NCBI GenBank assembly: GCA_003193815.1
Contig: PSPB01000023.1
Span: 1 to 7,798 of the forward strand
Direction of reading: 5' to 3'
Origin: Methanobacteriota archaeon
GTDB taxonomy: Archaea; Thermoplasmatota; Poseidoniia; MGIII; CG-Epi1
DNA length: 7,798 nucleotides
Positions 1 to 6,086 of the stretch are shown one piece after another (the stretch's first letter is position 1; each line of letters starts with the position of its first letter). The translations under genes and the position numbers were made by a program. The notes under the pieces were generated by a model. The model saw only the letters and a program-made list of their open reading frames with translations, was not told the DNA's origin and searched no databases.

Positions 1-2
1 CT

Positions 3-83
3 ACAACCACACACGATGCTAACGGAATCACTAACAAAGACATTGCCCTTGCCGAGAGCATTGAAATCCTGATTAGCGGTTGA
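3..83 (+). CDS. C-terminal end of an unidentified protein (5' end outside window)
   Basis: The frame from base 3 is open for 26 codons and closes with TGA at 81-83. The translated tail ends in DIALAESIEILISG, an amphipathic acidic helix-like sequence that looks protein-like rather than random. It would converge with the topoisomerase gene, and a pyrimidine-rich T tract follows the stop, which fits a gene end. The fragment is too short to name a family. It shares the lower GC of the neighbouring topoisomerase region. It could be chance, since 26 open codons are not statistically strong. Confidence 0.4.
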   Translation, partial: TTTHDANGITNKDIALAESIEILISG

Positions 84-91
84 GAAACGGG

Positions 92-108
92 TCTTCTTTT
101 TTCCTCTC
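92..108 (+). terminator. Possible archaeal T-tract terminator
   Basis: A polypyrimidine tract with six consecutive T (97-102) lies 8 to 25 nt after the TGA at 81-83. Archaeal RNA polymerase can terminate at T-rich tracts without a hairpin, so this would end the plus-strand transcript entering from the left. I see no stable stem before it. Confidence 0.4.
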
Positions 109-158
109 AGCCCGAATAGAGTCTACCGGCGTCCGCCGTTAGCAAGCAGTTCGCGATG

Positions 159-1256
159 CTACTTCGGAACCTGTGCGCCCTCATCCAGATAGTTGAGGAC
201 CGCAATTTCATTGGACGAGAGCAGTTCGGTTTCTTCCGGGGTGTGGGCCTGCTTCCACTTCCCGTAGAACCTGCCAGCCATGAAGTCTTCCAGGAAGGCC
301 GGGTGGATGTATGAGCTCCGGCAGACGGCAGGAGTGTTACCAAGTCTGGCTGCCACCTCCTTCACCACCTTGGTCACCATCTTCTTGCGTTCCTTATTGT
401 TCAGCTGCTTCTGCACCTTCGCCAGCCCATTGGCAGCCAGCTCGGTCCCGCGCCAGGTCCTGAAATCTTTGGCACTGAACCTGAAACCGGCGATGTTCTG
501 CAGGTAGTTGTTTACCATTTTGGACGTGATGTCCCGCGGTGTGCCCTCCTCATCGACGTATACGAAAAGGTCGTTCTTGCCTTCCGCCTTGAGGTTGTAG
601 CTCTCGAGCATCAACGCAACCAGGTCAGGATACCTCTCGTCATGCACCATCACGGTGTAGTCTTTTCCACTCTTGCCCACGAACGTGAACCAGCCTACCA
701 GCTGCCCATCGTACCATTTCTCCTCATCGGGAAGCACGTTGTCATCATACTCGAAGGTGCAGTGGTCATCCAGTAGAGTCGTGAGGCCATAGTGCTGGTT
801 TGCTTCGCGGTAGGTTTCGTTTCCAATCCGGATAAAGGTGGTATCAAGCAGCCTCACCAGGGCCGCCAGCATCCGTTCCTTCGGCATCATCATCTGCCGG
901 GAATTGCCTTCGACCCGCAGGTCAAGGTCATACTGCCTCCGGATAACAGGCAGTATATGGCCAAATTCTACCATCTTGTCAAACTTGGCCGCACTGCGCA
1001 GCTTGGTCCAGAGGGGGTGATAGACGTACTGCTTGCGCCCTTTCTTGTCAACTCCCGTAGCCTGCAGGTGGCCCTTGTTGTCTTCACAGATCCAGACATC
1101 GGTCCAGGCGGGCGGGATTTTCAGCCCCTCTATATGCTCGAGCGTCTTCTTTCCGGTCAGCAACCTGCCGCGTGGACTGGTATAGTCTACCTTCTCGCCC
1201 CGCTGCCCTCGCGAAATTCCTGGCTCAGCGTCGCTGACGTAGGTCAGGCCAGCCAG
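159..1256 (-). CDS. DNA topoisomerase IB, bacterial/poxvirus type
   Basis: This enzyme relaxes supercoiled DNA by nicking one strand through a 3'-phosphotyrosine intermediate. Numbered from a possible CTG start at 1256, the full catalytic pentad is visible: Arg143 in FIRIGNETY, Lys195 in FVGKSGK, Arg266 in KDFRTWRG, Asn307 in LGNTPAV and Tyr316 in RSSYIHP. Asn in place of the vaccinia His265 is normal in bacterial members, and the nine-residue spacing from Asn to Tyr fits. YGLTTL and IPPAWTDVWI are family hallmarks. The N-terminal hallmark YVSDAEPGISR is encoded upstream of the first TTG (1163), so the gene must begin further out, yet no ATG, GTG or TTG occurs in frame back to the TGA at 1380-1382. 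CTG at 1256 (giving M-AGLTYVSDAEPG) is my tentative choice; a frameshift is the alternative. Arg143 to Lys195 is about 15 residues longer than in vaccinia. GC is lower than in neighbours, suggesting transfer. Family call is firm; start is not. Confidence 0.88.
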   Translation of the reverse strand: MAGLTYVSDAEPGISRGQRGEKVDYTSPRGRLLTGKKTLEHIEGLKIPPAWTDVWICEDNKGHLQATGVDKKGRKQYVYHPLWTKLRSAAKFDKMVEFGHILPVIRRQYDLDLRVEGNSRQMMMPKERMLAALVRLLDTTFIRIGNETYREANQHYGLTTLLDDHCTFEYDDNVLPDEEKWYDGQLVGWFTFVGKSGKDYTVMVHDERYPDLVALMLESYNLKAEGKNDLFVYVDEEGTPRDITSKMVNNYLQNIAGFRFSAKDFRTWRGTELAANGLAKVQKQLNNKERKKMVTKVVKEVAARLGNTPAVCRSSYIHPAFLEDFMAGRFYGKWKQAHTPEETELLSSNEIAVLNYLDEGAQVPK

Positions 1257-1306
1257 CTCGGCCGAGGCGATTGGATCATCCTTGATTCTTGCCTGTATGG
1301 TCCCAC

Positions 1307-2422
1307 CTACCGCAGGTTCTCCGGGTTGAGCCCTTCCAGCTCGGGCAGCACGAACAGCCCATCCTTGCGGATGAGCACGTCATCGAAGCGGATTTCGCCG
1401 CCGCCATATTCCGGGCGCTGAATCATCACCATGTCCCAATGTACTTCCGACCGGTTGCCGTTGTCCGCCTCGTCGTAGGCGTTTCCCGGGGTGAAGTGGA
1501 AGCTGCCGGCAATTTTCTCATCGAACAGGATATCGAGCATCGGCTCGCGGATGAAGGGGTTGAACGCCAGCGAGAACTCGCCGACGTAGCGCGCCCCCTC
1601 GTCGCTGTCCAGGATTTCGTTGAGCCGCGCGTCGTCGCTGCCGGTTGCAGCGACGACCTTTCCGGCCGTGAACTCGAGCCGCACGTCGCCGAAGATGGTG
1701 CCGTTGTAGAGCGTGCGCGCGTTGAAGTGGATGTGTCCCTCGACCGAATCGCGCACCGGCGCGGTGAAGCACTCCCCGTCGGGGATGTTGCGGTCGCCGG
1801 AGCAGATTATGGCCGGGATATCCTTGATGGAGAAGCGCAGGTCGGTGTCGGGGCCGGTGATGTGGACGCGGTCGGTGCGCTCCATCAGCGCCTTCAGCGG
1901 CTCCATCGCCTTGCCCATCTTCGCGTAATCGAGACAGCAGACGTCGAAGTAGAAATCCTCGAACTCCTCGGTCGACATCTCCGCCTGCTGCGCCATCGAC
2001 GGCGACGGCCAGCGCAGGACGACCCAGCGGGTGTTCGGCACGCGCTCCTGGAAGTGGACCGGCTGGAGCCAGTGCGTCTGGTAGAGCTGCATCCTGTCGG
2101 AAGGCACGTCGGACATCTCGGCGATATTGCGGCTACCGCGCATGCCGATGTAGGCATCCATCTCCCGCATGCGAGCCAGCTCGACCTCGCCGCAGAGCTG
2201 CATCTGCTCCGCGGTCGCGTCGACGTAAAGCTCGCGCAGGACGCGGTTGTTCTTGAGCGTCACGAACGGCGCGCCGCCCGCCTCGCGTGCGGCACGCACC
2301 AGCGCGATGACCATCGCCTCCGGCAGGTCGAACGCCTCGATGAGCACCTTTTCGCCCTTTTGCAGGTGAATGGAATGGTTTATCAGGTTCGACGCGAGCG
2401 TCGTGTAGCGTGGGTCAGACAT
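1307..2422 (-). CDS. M29-family (AmpS/AmpT-like) metallo-aminopeptidase
   Basis: This is a 371-residue protein of the thermophilic aminopeptidase family M29, cytosolic enzymes with two co-catalytic metals that trim N-terminal residues from peptides. The ligand set can be read in order: Glu217 in NIPDGECF, Glu282 in [12 protein letters not shown], His309 in [11 protein letters not shown], and His328 and Asp330 in EVHWDMV. Tyr316 lies seven residues after His309, as the catalytic Tyr does in the family. The N-terminal half ([21 protein letters not shown]) is also typical. It is somewhat shorter than the usual 400-plus residues; the segment between the Tyr and HWD is compact. No signal peptide is seen. 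The ATG at 2422 is chosen because it gives the family N-terminus and lies about 25 nt from a TATA-like box; no Shine-Dalgarno sequence is visible. It follows gatD by 30 nt and precedes the topoisomerase gene. Substrate preference cannot be read from sequence. Confidence 0.92.
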   Translation of the reverse strand: MSDPRYTTLASNLINHSIHLQKGEKVLIEAFDLPEAMVIALVRAAREAGGAPFVTLKNNRVLRELYVDATAEQMQLCGEVELARMREMDAYIGMRGSRNIAEMSDVPSDRMQLYQTHWLQPVHFQERVPNTRWVVLRWPSPSMAQQAEMSTEEFEDFYFDVCCLDYAKMGKAMEPLKALMERTDRVHITGPDTDLRFSIKDIPAIICSGDRNIPDGECFTAPVRDSVEGHIHFNARTLYNGTIFGDVRLEFTAGKVVAATGSDDARLNEILDSDEGARYVGEFSLAFNPFIREPMLDILFDEKIAGSFHFTPGNAYDEADNGNRSEVHWDMVMIQRPEYGGGEIRFDDVLIRKDGLFVLPELEGLNPENLR

Positions 2423-2443
2423 GGAGCGCGCCAGTTCCGGGCG

Positions 2444-2456
2444 GCTAAAAGCTTAA
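2444..2456 (-). promoter_or_regulatory. Possible TATA-like promoter for the M29 aminopeptidase
   Basis: In the GC-rich 30-nt gap after gatD, the minus strand reads TTAAGCTTTTAG. The TTTTAG core is centred about 25 nt before the ATG at 2422, the distance expected for a leaderless archaeal transcript. The match to a TATA consensus is imperfect, and the T tracts flanking the gatD stop codon could instead act as a terminator for gatD, or do both. Confidence 0.35.
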
Positions 2457-3721
2457 TCTAAAAACCGGCGCGAGCCCAGTTCGCCTACTAAGTTCTCGCC
2501 CATGCCCGCGGCGGCCGAGTCGGGGCGATGCTTGAGCAGCCACATCAGTTTGACGAGTGCCGTTTCCGGCAGCGTGTCGCCCGCTTCCACGACCTCCGCC
2601 TCGCCCAGTTCGCGGCCGTTGCGGTAGACGTTCAGGTTAGTGCTCCCGCCAAGGCACTGCGTCGTCATCGCCACGACCGCGTCGCGCGTGGTCGCCCGCA
2701 CGGCGGCGTGCAAATGGCTCCCAATGTGGCCGAGCCCGGTCCCGGCGACGATGACGCCGCGCTTGCCAGCGGTCGCCGCCTCCCAGTCGCCCGCCGTCAT
2801 GGCCGGGTGGCTCCAGACCAGCGCTACGTCGGGGTCGAAGCCCGCTTCGAGCCGCGTCTCGTCGGCGACCGGCCGGTATTCGGCGTCGAAGTTGACAGTG
2901 TCGCCGACGCTCCCGAGCCGGCCGCCGTTCGGCGCCGTGAACGCGTCGCGGCGCGATGAGTGCGCCTTGCGGGCGCGCGTCCCGCGCCAGATGGCGACGA
3001 CGTCGTCGCTCGAAGAAGCGTGCATCGCGATAGCAACTTCGCCGAGGTCGGTGAGCGCCGCGCGCGCCGCGCCGGCGAGATTCAGGTGCGCGTCGCTCGA
3101 AGGGCGGTCGCTGCTGCGCTGCGAGCCGGTCAGCACGACCGGCGCGCGCAGTGCCGGCAGCTGGAACGCGAGCGCAGCGGCGGTGTAGGCCATCGTGTCG
3201 GTGCCGTGGCCGATTACGACTCCGGCGCCATCTTCGGCGTGCAGCTCGCTGACGCGCTTCGCTATCGCGCTCCAGTCGTCGGGCTGCATATCCTCCGACG
3301 CCAGCGAGAGCAATGCTTCGGCGCGAATGTTCGCAATTTCGGCCAGACTCGTGACCGCCGCGACGATTTCCTCGGCGCTCTTGGCCGGATGGACCGCGCC
3401 GGTCTGGTAGTCGACGTAGGACGCAATCGTGCCGCCCGTCCCGAGCACGGTCAGCGGCGGTAGGTCGCCTGACGGGGACGCGGCTGCCGCGGCCGCTTCC
3501 GGCGGGGGTGGGGCGCGCTCGAGCAGCTCCAGCTCGGCACCTTCGCACGAGACACCGATATTGTAGCCGTTGGCGAGCTTGAGCACCACGACGTGGTCGC
3601 CCGAGAAGCGGTGCGCCGGCATGACGCGCCCTTCGTGGCTGCGGCCGCCCGCGCTGATGCGCACGTGGTCGTGCAGCCGGGCGTCATGTGCCTTGAGGAA
3701 TTGCTCCGCCGCGGTCGGCAT
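2453..3721 (-). CDS. gatD: Glu-tRNA(Gln) amidotransferase subunit D
   Basis: GatD is the asparaginase-like half of archaeal GatDE. It releases ammonia from glutamine or asparagine, which GatE uses to convert Glu-tRNA(Gln) into Gln-tRNA(Gln). In the 422-residue form, residues 15-67 make the N-terminal GatD domain (EGRVMPAHRFSGDHVVVLKL, NGYNIG). An Ala/Pro-rich linker follows at 70-90, and then the asparaginase domain. Catalytic residues are Thr98 in GTGGTIAS, Thr174-Asp175 in GHGTDTMAY and Lys252 in ARKAHSS. LNVYRNGR and LPETALVKLMWLL near the C-terminus are GatD-specific and separate it from plain L-asparaginases. The ATG at 3721 is preferred over those at 3754 and 3775: the protein then begins just before the conserved domain and sits about 24 nt from a shared TATA-like element, without overlapping the divergent gene. 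The partner gatE is not in the window. The linker looks long and low-complexity. Confidence 0.95.
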   Translation of the reverse strand: MPTAAEQFLKAHDARLHDHVRISAGGRSHEGRVMPAHRFSGDHVVVLKLANGYNIGVSCEGAELELLERAPPPPEAAAAAASPSGDLPPLTVLGTGGTIASYVDYQTGAVHPAKSAEEIVAAVTSLAEIANIRAEALLSLASEDMQPDDWSAIAKRVSELHAEDGAGVVIGHGTDTMAYTAAALAFQLPALRAPVVLTGSQRSSDRPSSDAHLNLAGAARAALTDLGEVAIAMHASSSDDVVAIWRGTRARKAHSSRRDAFTAPNGGRLGSVGDTVNFDAEYRPVADETRLEAGFDPDVALVWSHPAMTAGDWEAATAGKRGVIVAGTGLGHIGSHLHAAVRATTRDAVVAMTTQCLGGSTNLNVYRNGRELGEAEVVEAGDTLPETALVKLMWLLKHRPDSAAAGMGENLVGELGSRRFLD

Positions 3722-3741
3722 GGCGCGCCATCGCGCGAGCC

Positions 3742-3747
3742 TTATTA
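3742..3747. promoter_or_regulatory. Shared TATA-like element of a divergent promoter
   Basis: The 47 bp between the gatD ATG (3721) and the HEAT-gene ATG (3769) are GC-rich except for CTTATTAC. TTATTA on the plus strand (TAATAA on the minus) is centred 24.5 nt from the plus ATG and 23.5 nt from the minus ATG. This is the spacing of an archaeal TATA box from a transcription start, so one element could drive leaderless transcripts in both directions. The purine-rich GATGAAGG next to it on the minus strand could serve as a TFB-recognition element for gatD; the plus-side equivalent is weaker. Confidence 0.55.
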
Positions 3748-3768
3748 CCTTCATCCCTTCGCACCGCG

Positions 3769-4824
3769 ATGTCATGGCGCGACCGTTTCAGTGAACTGAA
3801 GGATTCTGTCGACGAATGGCGGGATGGCTCGGCCGACCGCAGCTTCGACAGTCAGGTCGAGAAGCACCTGACCACGCTCAAGTCAGGCAGCGAGCAGGCG
3901 CGCGCCGCCGCGGTCAAGGCGCTGCTGGTGCAGGTGCAGGCGGCCGAGCGCTGGCGTGACCCCATCGTCAAGGCGCTGCTCGGGACGCTCCCGGAGCAGC
4001 CGGCGCAGGCGCAGCTCGAGATTATTGCGGCGCTGCGGGTCCTGCGCGAGCTGATGCCGGAACGGCAGGACGATTTCTTTGTGGCAATCCAGGAAACGCT
4101 CGACAGTCCCCACCGAGAGGTGCGGCTGCACGTCGTCAAGTTGTGGACCGGCCTTTCCATAAAGTCCGACAAGCGCCGCGATGAAACCATCCCTGACCTG
4201 TTCGAGCTGCTTGACGACGACGACAAGGACGTGCGCTACGCGACGCAGGAGGCGCTCGGCCGCGTGCTCCACAAGGCACCGGCGCAGGCGCTCCCCAAGC
4301 TGCGCGACGCGCTCAAGCACCGGGACTGGCGCGTGCGCTACCACGCCATCGTGCTGCTCACCGCGCTCGCGGGTAAGCAGCCGCAGGCCGCCGTCAAGCT
4401 GGCGCCCGCCGCGGTGGCGGCGCTCAAGTCGCGCGATCGGGTGCAGGAGCGCGCCGCCGAGTGCATCGGCGTGCTGGGGCGGCACAGCCCGCAGGCGGTC
4501 GCGCCGGCGGTCCCGTCGCTCATCCGGGGGCTCAAGTCAAACTCGTCGGAGCTGCGCAAGGCGTGCGCCACCGCGCTGGGGCGCATCGGCAACCGGGACG
4601 CGCTAGTGGTGATACAGGCGGTGCCGCATCTCGCCAAGGCGCTGGAGAACGACGACTGGTACATCCACGTCGAAGTGCTGAAGGCGCTGGGCTACATCGG
4701 CGCCAACAAGCCGGCGCTGGTCAAGCCGCATCTCGCAATTATTCGCAGCCGCACCACCCGCGCCGCCGACCGCAACATCACTCAGACTGCCAAGTGGGCG
4801 CTCCGCAAAGTGGGCGGCAGCTGA
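3769..4824 (+). CDS. HEAT-repeat protein
   Basis: This 351-residue all-helical protein is built almost entirely from HEAT-type repeats, roughly at residues 30-60, 62-96, 100-130, 141-168, 172-203, 212-237, 244-274, 284-312 and 318-349. Typical units contain DWRVRYHAIVLLTAL, ELRKACATALGRIG and WYIHVEVLKALGYIG, with the Asp/Arg turn and the small-residue second helix expected of HEAT units. There is no catalytic motif, signal peptide or membrane segment, so a protein or nucleic-acid binding scaffold is likely. The ATG at 3769 lies about 24 nt after a TATA-like box, suggesting a leaderless transcript. It opens a tight operon, its TGA being immediately followed by the ATG of the FtsJ-type methyltransferase. 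That suggests, but does not prove, a joint role with that enzyme. A phycobilin-lyase-type HEAT function is unlikely in this context. Confidence 0.85.
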   Translation: MSWRDRFSELKDSVDEWRDGSADRSFDSQVEKHLTTLKSGSEQARAAAVKALLVQVQAAERWRDPIVKALLGTLPEQPAQAQLEIIAALRVLRELMPERQDDFFVAIQETLDSPHREVRLHVVKLWTGLSIKSDKRRDETIPDLFELLDDDDKDVRYATQEALGRVLHKAPAQALPKLRDALKHRDWRVRYHAIVLLTALAGKQPQAAVKLAPAAVAALKSRDRVQERAAECIGVLGRHSPQAVAPAVPSLIRGLKSNSSELRKACATALGRIGNRDALVVIQAVPHLAKALENDDWYIHVEVLKALGYIGANKPALVKPHLAIIRSRTTRAADRNITQTAKWALRKVGGS

Positions 4825-5412
4825 ATGCCGGGCAGGGGCCGCCGCGGCAGCGACGGATTCCAGCGTCGCGCCCGACGCGAGGGCTACCGCGCGCGCTCGG
4901 CCTACAAGCTACAGGAAATCCAGCGGCGCAGCCAGCTCTTCCGCAAGGGTGACACCGTCCTGGATCTGGGCGCCGCGCCGGGAGGCTGGAGTCAGGTGGC
5001 GCAGGAAATGGTCGGCGCCGAAGGCAGGGTCATCGGCATCGATCTGGTGCACATCGCCTCGCTCGAGGGCGTCGAGTTCCTGCAAGGGGATTTGCGCGAC
5101 GCCGAATTGCGGCGCCAGCTCGGCGACTTGGCGCCGACCGCCGCGGTCGTGATTTCAGACATGAGCCCCGACCTGAGCGGCAACTATTCGGTCGACCAGG
5201 CGCGTTCAATCGAGCTCGCGGAGCTGGCACTTTCCATCGCCAGCGAGCGCCAGGCGCGCTGTTTTGCGGTCAAGGTGTTCGAGGGCGAGGATTTCCAGCA
5301 GTTTCGCGCCGCGGTGCAGGCGGAGTTCGGCTCGGTGCGCACGCTCTCGCCCGAGGCGTCGCGCAAGGCGTCGAGTGAGGTTTACCTCATCGCGAAGCGG
5401 AAACGGCGATGA
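4825..5412 (+). CDS. rlmE: FtsJ/RlmE-family RNA 2'-O-ribose methyltransferase
   Basis: This 195-residue SAM-dependent enzyme methylates a ribose 2'-OH in RNA. The bacterial RlmE target is U2552 of 23S rRNA; eukaryotic relatives such as Trm7 act on the tRNA anticodon loop, so the substrate here is open. The K-D-K-E tetrad is intact: Lys28 in RSAYKLQEI, Asp112 in VISDMSPDLSG, Lys150 in FAVKVFEG and Glu185 in ASSEVYLIAK, with spacings close to those of E. coli RlmE. The SAM-binding motif LDLGAAPGGWSQ spans residues 46-57. The N-terminus is rich in Arg and Gly, as in RNA-binding tails of the family. No C-terminal TRAM domain, found in some archaeal homologues, is present. The ATG directly abuts the HEAT-gene stop codon, and the TGA overlaps the Dph6 start in ATGA, so translation is probably coupled on both sides. 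Confidence 0.93.
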   Translation: MPGRGRRGSDGFQRRARREGYRARSAYKLQEIQRRSQLFRKGDTVLDLGAAPGGWSQVAQEMVGAEGRVIGIDLVHIASLEGVEFLQGDLRDAELRRQLGDLAPTAAVVISDMSPDLSGNYSVDQARSIELAELALSIASERQARCFAVKVFEGEDFQQFRAAVQAEFGSVRTLSPEASRKASSEVYLIAKRKRR

Positions 5413-6086
5413 AGCTCGGCCTGCTCTTCTCGGGCGGCAAGGACTCCTGCCTTGCGCTGCACCGTGCCGTCGCGGCCGGCCACGAAGTGGCGTGCCTGCT
5501 GACGCTGCTGCCCGAGCGCGACGACAGCTGGATGTTCCACACCCCGGCGCTGGAGTGGACTGCGCTGCAGGCCGAGGCGCTGGGCATCGCGCAGCTCACC
5601 GCCGCCACGCCGGGCGAGCCGGAGGCGGAGCTGGCTGACATGCAGGCACTGCTGGCGCGCGCGCAGCGCGAAACCGGCATCGCCGGCGTCGTTACCGGCG
5701 CGTTGGCGTCGACCTACCAGGCGACACGCATCCAGCGCGCTTGCGCCGACTTGGGACTCTGGTGCTTCAACCCGCTCTGGCAGCTGCCGCAGACGCAGCT
5801 GCTCGAGATGCTGCTTGCCGAGCGCTACGAGGTCGTCGTGACTGCGGTCGCGGCCGACGGCCTTGGCCCGGAATGGCTCGGCCGCAGGCTGGACCGGGCG
5901 GCGGTCGACGAGCTGCTGGCACTGGCGGACCGCTACGGGCTGAACCCGGCCGGTGAAGGCGGCGAACTCGAGACGCTGGTGCTCGACGCACCGTTATTCC
6001 GCCAGCAGCTGCGACTGGTCGAGACCAGCCCGGAGTTCCGCGCTGGCGCCGGCCGGCTGCAAATCCGCAAGGCGGTGCTCGCGTGA
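5409..6086 (+). CDS. dph6: Diphthine-ammonia ligase (Dph6-type ATP pyrophosphatase)
   Basis: This 225-residue protein is predicted to catalyse the last step of diphthamide synthesis, ATP-dependent amidation of diphthine on elongation factor 2. The N-terminal PP-loop SGGKDS (residues 8-13) binds ATP. Family hallmarks include the segment with GALASTYQATRI, the LGLWCFNPLW motif, and GEGGELETLVLDAPLF near residues 181-197, close to the canonical EGGEYETLVLDAPLF. Length matches the single-domain archaeal form; the YjgF-like extension of eukaryotic Dph6 is absent. The gene starts in an ATGA overlap with the methyltransferase and ends in a GTGA overlap with a glutamine amidotransferase. No strong Shine-Dalgarno sequence precedes it, consistent with translational coupling. 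Family assignment is firm; the use of glutamine-derived ammonia is only a hypothesis from the neighbour. Confidence 0.93.
   Translation: MKLGLLFSGGKDSCLALHRAVAAGHEVACLLTLLPERDDSWMFHTPALEWTALQAEALGIAQLTAATPGEPEAELADMQALLARAQRETGIAGVVTGALASTYQATRIQRACADLGLWCFNPLWQLPQTQLLEMLLAERYEVVVTAVAADGLGPEWLGRRLDRAAVDELLALADRYGLNPAGEGGELETLVLDAPLFRQQLRLVETSPEFRAGAGRLQIRKAVLA
6074..6077 (+). promoter_or_regulatory. Ribosome-binding site supporting the GTG start at 6083
   Basis: GGTG, in the context GGCGGTG, lies five bases before the GTG at 6083. It matches part of the archaeal anti-Shine-Dalgarno complement (GGAGGTGATC). It supports initiation at GTG within the GTGA overlap rather than at a later codon. 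Confidence 0.45.

Noticed and set aside
1277..1279. ATG as the topoisomerase IB start
   Set aside because: It is in a different frame and reaches TGA after eleven codons; usable only if an indel exists between it and the conserved N-terminus.
792..1421. Plus-strand frame of 209 codons opposite topoisomerase IB and the aminopeptidase end
   Set aside because: It spans two real minus-strand genes and shows no domain or start signal.
1289..2461. Long plus-strand open frame (390 codons) opposite the M29 aminopeptidase
   Set aside because: Its translation is rich in Arg, His, Val and Asp with no motif, typical of the antisense of a GC-rich gene. The minus strand carries a full set of aminopeptidase metal ligands.
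2637..3548. Minus-strand open frame of 303 codons inside gatD
   Set aside because: Arg/Ala-dominated out-of-frame shadow of gatD; the gatD frame has all catalytic residues and GatD-specific motifs.
3722..3775. Upstream ATG starts of gatD at 3754 and 3775
   Set aside because: They would place the start across the shared TATA element or inside the divergent HEAT gene, and add Arg-rich residues before the conserved domain.
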